From the NCBI GenBank assembly GCA_002733805.1, contig NVXG01000003.1, positions 41,802 through 105,801 of the forward strand: a stretch of 64,000 nt of DNA, in the 5' to 3' direction. The position numbers and the translations under genes are program-made. Shown piece by piece: positions 8,637-17,322 of the stretch. Under the pieces are notes generated by a model. The model saw only the letters and a program-made list of their open reading frames with translations, was not told where the DNA came from and did not search any database. Each line of letters begins with the position of its first letter. Position 1 is the first letter of the stretch. This stretch comes from Robiginitomaculum sp. Lineage in GTDB: Bacteria; Pseudomonadota; Alphaproteobacteria; Caulobacterales; Maricaulaceae.

Positions 8637-11081
8637 ATGAAACCTGATTTAAAAAAATACTTGAAAGCGTCTGCCAGTATTCTGGCATTGCCGGTGATGG
8701 GCATGGCTTTCGCAACGCCTGCATTTGCACAAGCGGATGATAATGACGAGATTATCGTAACGGCAACACGCCGCGAAGGTACGGTGCAAGATGTTCCGAT
8801 CAATATTTCTGCTATTGGTGGTGTTCAAATCGAAGAGCAGGGCTTTTCTAGAATTTCCGATGTGTTGGCGTTTGTTCCGGGGATCAACGTTATTGACCAA
8901 GGGGGCCGAAACTCGAACGTGCTTATTGTTCGCGGTTTGAATGCTGATCCGATCGGGCAGGGCGGCTCTAATGATGGCGGCGGTACTGTAGCCACGTATT
9001 TGGGTGAAATCCCAATCTTTATCGATTTGAACCTGAACGACTTGCAACGGGTTGAAGTTCTGCTTGGCCCACAAGGTACGCTCTATGGTGCCGGCACACT
9101 GGGCGGTGCAATTCGGTACATTCCAAACAAACCAGATTTTGAATCCAACATGTTTGAAGTCCGTTCGGATATTTATGTGTTGGATGAGGGTGACGATATC
9201 AGTCACGATATTGGCATTACCTTCAACCTGCCGATCTCTGATACATTTGCCATTCGTGGGTCATTGGACCGTTTGGATGATAAAGGGTTTATTGATTACC
9301 CATTTGTCGTGCAGGAAATCGGTGTTTCCAATCCGGATCCGGATTTCACCAGTGCAGCGGCGCGTGCAGCCAATTTTAATCCAGCGAAAGACGCCAATGG
9401 TCAAGAACGGATTTCCGGCCGGATCGCCGCCCGTTGGCAGCCCAATGATAAATTTGATGCGACCGCGACCTATTATTTCCAGAACGAGAAAAACGAAGGC
9501 CGTACAACATCCGGTCATCGTGGCCCTATCCCGGCTGGACGGTATGAATCGCCAAGCCGTGTTTTGGAGCCAAATGAAGAAACCAACCAATTGGCGGCTC
9601 TGGAATTCACCTATGATTTAGGATTTGCTGAACTGACCTCTGCGACCGGCTATGGTAAATTTACCGAGGTCGGACAACGGGATCAAACAGATTTGCTGAT
9701 CTCATTAGAGTATTCCTACGAGACATTCCCGACCTTTACTTCTCGTACTCGTGAAGAGCAAAGAGATACGTTTTTCAATCAAGAGGTTCGGATCGTATCT
9801 TCTGGTGATCATCGCTATAATTGGATCATTGGCGGGTTTTATAATAAATTTGAGACGCAAGGCAATTCGGCTGAATTTACACCGGGCTACGCAGCCTTTG
9901 CTGGGTTCAATCGTCCTGACGATCTTGAATACTTCTCGGCCGGCACCACAAAGCTGGTTGAAAAGGCGATCTTTGGTGAAGTTGGGTTTGATATAACGGA
10001 TCGTTGGCAAATCATCGCCGGCGGACGTTTGTATGAGTATGATTTACAGACTCAAAGCACGGTGGATTTCCCGTTGTTTGATCCGGGCTTTGTGGCTCCG
10101 GCGCTGTCTGATCTTTCCACCCGTGCCTTTGATCCTGCGTTACGACAACAAGATGATGGTACCTTATTCAAAATCAACACATCCTTCCAAGTGAGTGATG
10201 ACATGCTGGTTTATGCTACTGTCAGTGAGGGTTTTCGGATCGGCGGCAGTAATGGCGGCGGCCCTTGCCCAGCCTTTATGGTTGGCGCGGCGCAGGGCAA
10301 TTGTAATCTCGCACCAGGGCAACAGTTTGGGCCGAATCCTGGTGATATTGCGCAGTTTGATGAGCGTGCTTTTGGACCGGACCGGACCCGGAACTATGAG
10401 TTGGGTGCCAAAACCACCTTTGCAGATGGTGCGGTCACCTTAAACGGTGCTATTTTCTATGTGGAATGGATTGATCCGCAGCTTTCATCTGCAACGGTGA
10501 ACGCTTCGGTACCGATTACCATCAATGCAAATGGTGCCGCGACCAAAGGTGTCGAGCTAAATGGTGACTGGAAAGTTACAGATCAGTTCCGGTTGCGCGG
10601 TAGCTTCAGCTATACCAAAAGTGAGCTGACATCAGATGTGCCTTCATTGATCCGCACCATTACCCCTCCAGGTTTTAGTACGGCATTTGAAGATGGCCTT
10701 GATGGTGATCGCCTGCCAGGTTCTCCCGAGACCCAGTTCTCTCTGTTTGCTTCGTATGATATACCTTTGGCCAGTGGAAATTCATTGCGCTTCAACGGCG
10801 GATATTCTTGGCAGGGTGATGTCCTGTCCCGGACCGGCGCCAGAGGGAGCAGCCTGACTTTGCCAAGCTTTGGCGTGGCCAATACTTCGGTTGTCTATGA
10901 CCACGGAAGTTGGACACTTACAGGTTATGTGAATAATCTATTCAACAAATTTGCTGAGACCGGTGTACAAGGGACTCAATTGAGCAACCAGACTATTTTG
11001 GGTGCGAATGTTCGGACGTTCCAAGTGAATGTCCTGCCGCCACGTAGAATTGGTATTCGGGCAAAATACCGGTTCGAATAG
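8637..11081 (+). CDS. TonB-dependent outer membrane receptor
   Basis: About 814 aa. Signal peptide ending GMAFATPAFAQA, then a TonB-box-like segment (DEIIVTATRREGT), a plug domain (residues about 45-160; VPGINVIDQGGRNSNVLIVRGLN, LGPQGTLYGAGTLGGAIRYI) and a 22-strand barrel ending in a C-terminal aromatic-rich strand (RRIGIRAKYRFE). It imports an unidentified substrate. The ATG at 8637 is preferred over the in-frame TTG at 8631 because AAGGGGA is well spaced from it. A strong intrinsic terminator follows at 11112. Confidence 0.95.
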   Translation: MKPDLKKYLKASASILALPVMGMAFATPAFAQADDNDEIIVTATRREGTVQDVPINISAIGGVQIEEQGFSRISDVLAFVPGINVIDQGGRNSNVLIVRGLNADPIGQGGSNDGGGTVATYLGEIPIFIDLNLNDLQRVEVLLGPQGTLYGAGTLGGAIRYIPNKPDFESNMFEVRSDIYVLDEGDDISHDIGITFNLPISDTFAIRGSLDRLDDKGFIDYPFVVQEIGVSNPDPDFTSAAARAANFNPAKDANGQERISGRIAARWQPNDKFDATATYYFQNEKNEGRTTSGHRGPIPAGRYESPSRVLEPNEETNQLAALEFTYDLGFAELTSATGYGKFTEVGQRDQTDLLISLEYSYETFPTFTSRTREEQRDTFFNQEVRIVSSGDHRYNWIIGGFYNKFETQGNSAEFTPGYAAFAGFNRPDDLEYFSAGTTKLVEKAIFGEVGFDITDRWQIIAGGRLYEYDLQTQSTVDFPLFDPGFVAPALSDLSTRAFDPALRQQDDGTLFKINTSFQVSDDMLVYATVSEGFRIGGSNGGGPCPAFMVGAAQGNCNLAPGQQFGPNPGDIAQFDERAFGPDRTRNYELGAKTTFADGAVTLNGAIFYVEWIDPQLSSATVNASVPITINANGAATKGVELNGDWKVTDQFRLRGSFSYTKSELTSDVPSLIRTITPPGFSTAFEDGLDGDRLPGSPETQFSLFASYDIPLASGNSLRFNGGYSWQGDVLSRTGARGSSLTLPSFGVANTSVVYDHGSWTLTGYVNNLFNKFAETGVQGTQLSNQTILGANVRTFQVNVLPPRRIGIRAKYRFE

Positions 11082-11111
11082 ACGTTCTGAACCAAACACA
11101 TAATTGTGGAA

Positions 11112-11136
11112 ACGGGGCCTGTGGGCCCCGTTTTTT
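11112..11136 (+). terminator. Rho-independent terminator after TonB receptor
   Basis: ACGGGGCC-TGTG-GGCCCCGT is an 8-bp perfect stem followed by six T, 30 bp after the receptor stop. Confidence 0.9.
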
Positions 11137-11137
11137 G

Positions 11138-11525
11138 TTTGAATGGAGGTGTTGTGCAGCCCATTTGTCACAAGACCAAAAAAACCCATGCAAGTTTCCC
11201 AACTTTTTGTTACAGATTCTACAGGGTTTTTTTTGGTGATTTTGGGGATATTTTGATCCCAAACATCGAGATTCCACTTGTTTTATTGGGTTTTTATTTT
11301 TTTTAGCGGGATCAATTTAACTCGTAGTACGTATTTCATCCAGATATATTGTAAGATTCAGCATATTAGCAAACTTGTATATAGATTCTAAAGCCTGTAT
11401 GCCAAAGGTGTCATCATGAAGAATTTGTCAGCCAATATTTAGAATTTGGGTCAACGTAATCCAAATCGAAGCCTGAAGACTACAGCTTATAGAATTTCAC
11501 ACTTCATTTCATCTAGGGGGATACC
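11138..11525 (+). promoter_or_regulatory. AT-rich leader region of the second TonB receptor
   Basis: 388 bp with no convincing ORF. It contains an imperfect long inverted repeat: an A7 block flanked by ACC/CCC at 11175-11187, and its near complement at 11224-11237. T-rich stretches run to about 11310. The end of the region (11515-11520) carries the Shine-Dalgarno AGGGGG. Promoter boxes were not identified. Confidence 0.35.
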
Positions 11526-13925
11526 TTGAATAACTTTAAAAAATCTCTGAAGCAAACATCCATGTGGGTGGCCGCTTCAGCCGCGGTGATGGCCTATGCC
11601 ACACCAGTTCTTGCGCAAGATGCCGACACGTCTTTGAATGACGAAATTGTCTCGATTGGCAGCAGAAGCACCAAACCACGGTCAGTACAAGACTCGACCG
11701 TTCCGATTGATGTCATCCCAGCCAGCGATTTTTCCGCTATGGGCAATGTGGCAGACATTACCGACAATTTGAAAACGCTTGTGCCGTCATATACAGCGAC
11801 GCCAGCAACCGGTGACGGTAGTGCATTTGTTCGGCCAACCTCCTTGCGTGGCACCGCTTCTGATCAGACTTTGGTTCTGATCAATGGCAAGCGTCGTCAC
11901 CGCTCGGCTTTGGTGCAGTTCTTTGCGCCAGCTGCTGGTAATGGTGCTCATGCGCCTGATGTTGCCATGATCCCGAGCATTGCCTTAAAAAGTGTTGAAG
12001 TGTTGCGCGATGGCGCTGCGGCTCAATACGGTTCTGATGCAATCGCCGGTGTGATCAATTTTGTGCTGAAAGACGCAGCCGAGGGCGCCGAAGCGGTATT
12101 TCAGTATGGTCAGTTCTACCAAGGTGAAACCAGCTATAAATTAGCCGGTAATATTGGTTTGCCGATCGGCGATACCGGGTTCATCAATATCAGTGGTGAG
12201 TATTCAGACAATGAAGCATTGTCGCGCGGTATTATCCGCCCGGATGCACAAGCTCTGATCGATGCTGGCGTTCCAAACGTTGGTGCGGATTCGCCATTTG
12301 GTGATGCACCCTTCACCCAAACTTGGGGTCGTCCGGAAACAAGCGGTGCGCGGTTCTTTGTAAATGCCGGCATTAATCTAACTGACAACGCACAGCTTTA
12401 TGCACATGGTAACTATGCAGATACTGATGGACGGTATCGTTTCTTCTTCCGGAATACCTCGCATTCAACGATTACCACTTTGAATGCGTTGGGCTTTACC
12501 GGCCTTCCAGCTGGCTTCACGCCATTTTTGGACGGTGCTCAGGAAGACGTCAGCTTGGTTACGGGCCTAAAAGGCGACATGGCCAATGGGATGTATTATG
12601 ATTTCAGTGTTGGATACGGCAAAAACACGCTGGATTATTTCCTCAACAACACCATCAATCCGTCGCTGGGTCTGGATGCCAATTTGCAAATCCCACAGCG
12701 TGATTTTGTAATCGGCGGCTATGAGCAAAAAGAAATCAATATCAATGCTGATTTCTCCAAAGCGATCTCCGAAAACGTCAATCTGGCGTTTGGTGGTGAA
12801 TGGCGCGAAGAAACCTATACAGTTGTCCAAGGTGAGCCGAGTTCATACCTTGGTGCCGGTGCCAGCGGCCTGAAAGGCTTCGGCCCGAACGATGCGGGTT
12901 CTTTTGCCCGGGATAACTTCGCGATCTATGTAGATGTGGAACATGATCTGTCTGACCGTGTTCTGTTGCAATATGCTGCGCGGTATGAAGATTTCTCCGA
13001 TTTCGGTGGAACCTTTAACTGGAAAGTTGCTGGCCGTCTTGCGCTGACCGACAATACAAATTTGCGCGCTGCGGTTTCAACTGGCTTCCATGCGCCAACA
13101 CCGGGGCAAGCCAATGTTCGTACAACCATTACCACCTTTGATGGGGTAACGGGTCTGCAAGTCGACGAAGGCTTGGTTCCACCAACCAGCGCCGGTGCTT
13201 TGGAAGTTGGCGGTGCGCCGTTGACCGAAGAGCAATCAACCAATTTCAGCATTGGTTTTACGTCTAACTTGACGGAAAGAACCACATTGACGGTTGATGC
13301 GTACCGGATCGAAGTTAATGACCGTATCTATCGTACTGGCGATATTGTCGTACCAAGTACAGGTGCTGCAGTTTCATTTTATACCAATGCGTTGGACGTG
13401 CAGCATCAAGGGATCGACGTCGTTTTGACATCGGGCTTTGATTGGACCGAAACAGTCAGCACTGACATCTCGTTTGCGGCCAGCTTCAATGAAATTGAAG
13501 TTACCGGGCAAAAGCAAGTGAACGGTGTTACGCCGGTTAGCGCTGGTACGGTTGAAGACATTGAGAACAACTTTCCAAATGTTCGCTTTGTTTTGGGTAC
13601 GACCACTCACTTTAACGATCGTTTGAGCATGATGCTGCGGGCCAATTATTATGGTTCTCACTTTGATGAGCGCGGTCGGATTGGGGCAGCGGTTAGCCCA
13701 AGTGCGGAAATTAACTCAACCATCTATATCGATGCTGAATTGGGATATGATCTGAACGACAACTTCCGCATTGCGGTAGGTGGTTCAAATATCTTCAATA
13801 AGTTCATTGATGAGATTGGTGCACCAAATGCCAACCGTCTTAGCGTTGGTCTGCAATACCCACGTCGTAGTGCTGCCAATTATGAAGGTGGTTCTTGGTA
13901 CGTCAAAGGTGTCGTTAAATACTAA
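11526..13925 (+). CDS. TonB-dependent outer membrane receptor (TTG start)
   Basis: 799 aa. Signal peptide (VAASAAVMAYATPVLAQDA), plug domain (residues about 40-170; SLRGTASDQTLVLINGKRRHRS, VEVLRDGAAAQYGSDAIAGVINFVLK) and a barrel. The vitamin B12/iron-siderophore-like plug phrase VLRDGAAAQYGSDAIAG is common to this receptor subclass. The start is TTG with AGGGGG just upstream; no ATG is placed before the signal peptide. It is not closely similar to the receptor at 8637, so the two likely take different substrates. A terminator follows. Confidence 0.94.
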   Translation: MNNFKKSLKQTSMWVAASAAVMAYATPVLAQDADTSLNDEIVSIGSRSTKPRSVQDSTVPIDVIPASDFSAMGNVADITDNLKTLVPSYTATPATGDGSAFVRPTSLRGTASDQTLVLINGKRRHRSALVQFFAPAAGNGAHAPDVAMIPSIALKSVEVLRDGAAAQYGSDAIAGVINFVLKDAAEGAEAVFQYGQFYQGETSYKLAGNIGLPIGDTGFINISGEYSDNEALSRGIIRPDAQALIDAGVPNVGADSPFGDAPFTQTWGRPETSGARFFVNAGINLTDNAQLYAHGNYADTDGRYRFFFRNTSHSTITTLNALGFTGLPAGFTPFLDGAQEDVSLVTGLKGDMANGMYYDFSVGYGKNTLDYFLNNTINPSLGLDANLQIPQRDFVIGGYEQKEININADFSKAISENVNLAFGGEWREETYTVVQGEPSSYLGAGASGLKGFGPNDAGSFARDNFAIYVDVEHDLSDRVLLQYAARYEDFSDFGGTFNWKVAGRLALTDNTNLRAAVSTGFHAPTPGQANVRTTITTFDGVTGLQVDEGLVPPTSAGALEVGGAPLTEEQSTNFSIGFTSNLTERTTLTVDAYRIEVNDRIYRTGDIVVPSTGAAVSFYTNALDVQHQGIDVVLTSGFDWTETVSTDISFAASFNEIEVTGQKQVNGVTPVSAGTVEDIENNFPNVRFVLGTTTHFNDRLSMMLRANYYGSHFDERGRIGAAVSPSAEINSTIYIDAELGYDLNDNFRIAVGGSNIFNKFIDEIGAPNANRLSVGLQYPRRSAANYEGGSWYVKGVVKY

Positions 13926-13971
13926 GGACAAGCTGCTCTTTTCCAGTTGTTGTTGGAACTAAAATTTGGAA

Positions 13972-14002
13972 ACTGGCCGGGTCAAACCGGCCAGTTTTTT
14001 TT
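13972..14002 (+). terminator. Rho-independent terminator after second TonB receptor
   Basis: ACTGGCCGG, loop GTCAAA, CCGGCCAGT, then a run of T. Perfect 9-bp stem. Confidence 0.9.
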
Positions 14003-14005
14003 GCC

Positions 14006-14830
14006 CTATTCCAAGTGAAACATGGACCGGACATCATCAATGCTGGCCACCGGTCGGCTGGCGGTCTTTGCGATTTCCGCACAATAGCCGATCATCTCCG
14101 CATTGTTCTGAAGCAAATCCTGATCATTTCGTAAAATATTATTCTCGAACCCGACCCGAATATGCCCGGCATTTTCGGTGGCAAATGAAACACACTGCTT
14201 TTCGTGCAAACCAAATCCACAAATGGCCCACGGACAAGGTAATTCCAATGCCGCATCCAGCATTTTCGCTCGTTCCAGATTACTATCGATTTGCGAAGAT
14301 TGTTTGCGGCCAATGACTAACAAGACAAATGGAAATTGAGTTTCAATGACACCACGGGCCAAAAGGGACGTAAAACGTCCAATGTCAGACTGGTCATACA
14401 AGATGTATTGTGGAAAAACCCGCTCTTCTTGCATCCATGAAATGAACTCCGCCGCCTCGGGGAGTTCTTTTTCACTTGGACAAATCTCACGCAAGGCCAA
14501 GGATACTGCCTCGGGCTTAAGATCTCGTACCATCTGCATTTGTTCAAAACGGGTGTATTTCCCCACCGCCTCGCTGGTTACTTGAATCAGCAGTTGATCC
14601 CCAACACTTGCCCGAATTGCCGAGATGGCCGAGCGATATTGTTCAACATCCAAGCTATGTTGATTTTGTTTATCGCGCACATGCAGATGTAAAATACTGG
14701 CCCCTTGGGCGACAATCTGTTTGGCACATTCCGCCAGCTCTGCGGGGGTAATGGGTAGTATCGGATGATCTAGTTTTTGTCGTCGTGCCCCATTGGGTGC
14801 CGACATGATGATGAATGGGTCAGGCATCAA
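14006..14830 (-). CDS. BKACE family protein (3-keto-5-aminohexanoate cleavage-type enzyme, DUF849)
   Basis: 274 aa, TIM-barrel enzyme. The opening FIIMSAPNGAR, the zinc ligands in ILHLHVRDK and the motif ICGFGLHEK are family hallmarks. BKACE enzymes condense a beta-keto acid with acetyl-CoA, giving acetoacetate and a new acyl-CoA; Kce acts in lysine fermentation, other members on carnitine, dehydrocarnitine or other keto acids. Its start overlaps the end of the aminotransferase gene by 11 bp. Together they suggest transamination to a beta-keto acid followed by cleavage. The substrate cannot be read from sequence. Confidence 0.88.
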   Translation of the reverse strand: MMPDPFIIMSAPNGARRQKLDHPILPITPAELAECAKQIVAQGASILHLHVRDKQNQHSLDVEQYRSAISAIRASVGDQLLIQVTSEAVGKYTRFEQMQMVRDLKPEAVSLALREICPSEKELPEAAEFISWMQEERVFPQYILYDQSDIGRFTSLLARGVIETQFPFVLLVIGRKQSSQIDSNLERAKMLDAALELPCPWAICGFGLHEKQCVSFATENAGHIRVGFENNILRNDQDLLQNNAEMIGYCAEIAKTASRPVASIDDVRSMFHLE

Positions 14831-16145
14831 ACAATTCCCGAAACATGGTGCTTAGTTTTTTGACCAGCAGTTCAATGTGTTCCTCTTGCAAGATAAAGGG
14901 CGGCGCAAGCAAGATATGACTGCCCAGTCCATCTTGCTCTGATCCGCCGCCGGGATAACAGATCAAACCATGTTTCATGGTTAGTTGATGAAGTTTTGCA
15001 GTTATTTTTCGAGCATCAGGGAATGGTTGTTTGGTGACTTTATCCGCAACGATTTCGATACCTCGGAACAATCCACGGCCCCGAGTATCACCAATAAAAG
15101 GGTACTGGCCAAACTCTGTCTCCAATGCGTGTTGCAATTTTTCTCCCTGCGAGCGGACATTTTCCAGCAAATTTTCATCATCAAGGCATTGTACGACCGT
15201 CGCGCCTGCGGCACAGGCTGCGGCATGGCCTACATAGGTGTGTCCATGGGCAAACCCGGCTTTGGTTCCGCCAAAGCCCTGATGAATTTTAGCCCGAACG
15301 ATGGTGGCGGCCAATGGTTGATATCCGCCAGCCAAGCCTTTGGCTAAGGTGGTAATATCAGGCACAAAATCCTCTTGCTCATGGGCATAAAAAGTACCGG
15401 TTCTACCGGTGCCACACATGATCTCGTCACTGATCAACAAAATATCGTATTGATCGCAAATCTGACGAATGCGCTGGAAATATCCGGGCGCAGCGGTAAC
15501 CACTCCCAAAGATGCACCAACTACAGGTTCGGCGATAAAGGCTGCGATGGTTTCGGCGCCCTCACGTTGAATGGCGGCTTCCAACTGATTGGCCGCACGC
15601 AAGGCGTAGGCTTCAAGGCTCTCATTGTCGTGCCGGTATCGATAGGCATAACACGGATCAATCCGTGGCCATTCAATCAACAGATCACCCATGGCCCGCC
15701 GCCGGGGAAGGTTTCCACTGGCCGATAACGCACCATAAGTGTTGCCATGATAACTGTGTATCCGGCTGATGATTTTCTGTTTAGAAGGCGCGCCCTGGTT
15801 TTGCCAATACTGCCAAGCCATTTTGATAGCTGTTTCATTGGCTTCGGAACCGCCAGAGGTGAAGTAAACCTTGGCGCCGGGTTCTGTAAATTTATCGGCC
15901 AAAAGGCTGGCCAGTTCTTCTTGTGGTTGGTTGCTGAAAAAGGCGGTGTGGGCAAAGCTCATGGTTTGAACTTGATCGCATAAAGCTTGCACCACACGAG
16001 GGTGTTGATGCCCGAGGCATGAGACCGCAGCGCCGCCGCTCATATCGAGATAGGATTTTCCCGTTTCATCAAAAATATACATTCCTTCGGACCGTACCGC
16101 TTTGGGGTAGGTTTTCCCGATATTCCGGTAAAAAACCGAACTCAT
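14820..16145 (-). CDS. Class III pyridoxal-phosphate aminotransferase
   Basis: About 441 aa, fold-type I. The N-terminus SVFYRNIGKTYPKAVRSEG is followed by SYLDMSGGAAVSCLGHQHP, SGGSEANETAIKMAW (cofactor phosphate), LLISDEIMCGTGRTG (Asp on the pyridine N) and TTLAKGLAGGYQP (Schiff-base Lys). I chose the ATG at 16145, which has GAGG eight bases upstream; the longer form to 16175 has no ribosome site. It feeds the overlapping BKACE gene and is on the same strand 117 bp behind the glutamine-synthetase-like gene. Confidence 0.92.
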   Translation of the reverse strand: MSSVFYRNIGKTYPKAVRSEGMYIFDETGKSYLDMSGGAAVSCLGHQHPRVVQALCDQVQTMSFAHTAFFSNQPQEELASLLADKFTEPGAKVYFTSGGSEANETAIKMAWQYWQNQGAPSKQKIISRIHSYHGNTYGALSASGNLPRRRAMGDLLIEWPRIDPCYAYRYRHDNESLEAYALRAANQLEAAIQREGAETIAAFIAEPVVGASLGVVTAAPGYFQRIRQICDQYDILLISDEIMCGTGRTGTFYAHEQEDFVPDITTLAKGLAGGYQPLAATIVRAKIHQGFGGTKAGFAHGHTYVGHAAACAAGATVVQCLDDENLLENVRSQGEKLQHALETEFGQYPFIGDTRGRGLFRGIEIVADKVTKQPFPDARKITAKLHQLTMKHGLICYPGGGSEQDGLGSHILLAPPFILQEEHIELLVKKLSTMFRELFDA

Positions 16146-16252
16146 GATCATTGCCTCATCCTGCAAGTATGACATGAAAGTCTATGTTTGAAATTTAGCT
16201 ATTGTCTAGCCATATCGACTCCATAACCGTGCGAAAAAGTCAATATTTTATA

Positions 16253-16260
16253 GGGGGGGG
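16253..16260. repeat. G8 homopolymer tract
   Basis: Eight consecutive G lie 2 bp beyond the stop codon of the ligase-like gene, in the 117-bp spacer before the aminotransferase. It is the kind of tract that slips in replication, but here it is outside coding sequence. Confidence 0.6.
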
Positions 16261-16262
16261 CG

Positions 16263-17318
16263 CTAATGGGATGGTTGAAAAAATTGACAAATGGCGTTTT
16301 TTAACTGGGTTCCAATATCCGGATTTCTGTCCTTTGATAGGGCATCCAGTTTATTTGCAAACCATTTGCTGTTTTCAAAAAGACAAAATGCTCCCGGATT
16401 TTGATCTGATTCAATGTGTAATGCGGCCGATAGCTTCTTCTCGAAGGGTTCCAATTTAGGCCCCGTTGATTGACCTAAGCGCGATATATGAATTGCATCA
16501 GAGAGATTGGCCAACGCAAAAGCACAATTCAGGTGCGGGTTGTAGAGGCGACTGGCTGCGCCCAGCCGATGCTCGACTCGGCAAATTTGCCGCCAGTGTT
16601 TTCCGATAGGTTGCGCATGCTTGTCGGTCTTTTGATAAAAGGCAATGCTGCCTTGGTGACCGCCTGACAAGTCATGCGGTGAGCTTAACTCCTCGTGCAA
16701 ATTATGTTCATCTTTGAGTCGAAACCGTGTGAATGCGGCGTCCTCAGGCGCAAAAAACAAACAACATTCATGGCTGGTGATCAGCAGTCTGTTTTGCAGA
16801 ATTTCACCTAAACCATTATGCAGCAGCGCATTGTCGCCCTGTGCATTCAAAGCGCTGATATTCAACTGAATGGCATTGGGGATATGGACAGGTTTTTCAG
16901 GTGAAACGTCGGATTGATCTTTTTTCAACAAGGGCCGGTTGGGAGTGTTTCCTGACCAGAAAACTGGTTGAATCCAAACTTCTTTCGCACCGTATTCTTG
17001 TAATAGTGACGGAGCAAGCGTCATGACATCTTCAAGATCTTGCGCGGCCTTTGCTGGAGATTGACCCTCCATTGCCGCTGCCCACTCCCACTGGAACTCC
17101 CAATATTCTGGTTTGAATTTTCCCTGAATATTTTTTTGTTTCAGGGCATGGTTGATTGCTGGAAAATCTAGAAAATGTTCCTGTGCCGCAGTGGAACTAC
17201 TGGAAGGCAGACAAGTGCCCTCCAATTCAAATTGGACAATGGGCACCAGCCCTATTGCGGCGATATCTTCTTGAAGCAATTGTATCGCTACTTTGGAAAG
17301 CCGGGTGATCTGCTCCAT
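16263..17318 (-). CDS. Divergent glutamine-synthetase-like ligase, partner of OvoA-like enzyme
   Basis: 351 aa. Family recognised only from motif order, so tentative. FELEG gives the E-x-E of glutamine synthetases (E31, E33). KPEYWEFQWEW (E71, E74, E78) resembles the GQWEFQ metal-binding strand with two Glu seven apart. SPAKAAQDL..GAKEVWIQP fits the following helix. AIQLNIS (150-155) aligns with the HTNFS loop, but the usual His is Gln151. RVEHR with YNPHLNCAFALANL (247-271) resembles the R-x-E-x-R plus NPYLA segment. It is shorter than true GlnA (about 440-470 aa) and lacks the beta-grasp N-domain, so it may be an amide or gamma-glutamyl ligase. It starts 4 bp after the OvoA-like stop. Confidence 0.5.
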   Translation of the reverse strand: MEQITRLSKVAIQLLQEDIAAIGLVPIVQFELEGTCLPSSSSTAAQEHFLDFPAINHALKQKNIQGKFKPEYWEFQWEWAAAMEGQSPAKAAQDLEDVMTLAPSLLQEYGAKEVWIQPVFWSGNTPNRPLLKKDQSDVSPEKPVHIPNAIQLNISALNAQGDNALLHNGLGEILQNRLLITSHECCLFFAPEDAAFTRFRLKDEHNLHEELSSPHDLSGGHQGSIAFYQKTDKHAQPIGKHWRQICRVEHRLGAASRLYNPHLNCAFALANLSDAIHISRLGQSTGPKLEPFEKKLSAALHIESDQNPGAFCLFENSKWFANKLDALSKDRNPDIGTQLKNAICQFFQPSH

Positions 17319-17322
17319 GGCT

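Noticed and set aside
16263..17318. EgtD-type histidine methyltransferase as partner of the OvoA-like gene
   Set aside because: No SAM-binding GxGxG motif is present; the Glu-rich motifs fit a ligase of the glutamine synthetase type better.
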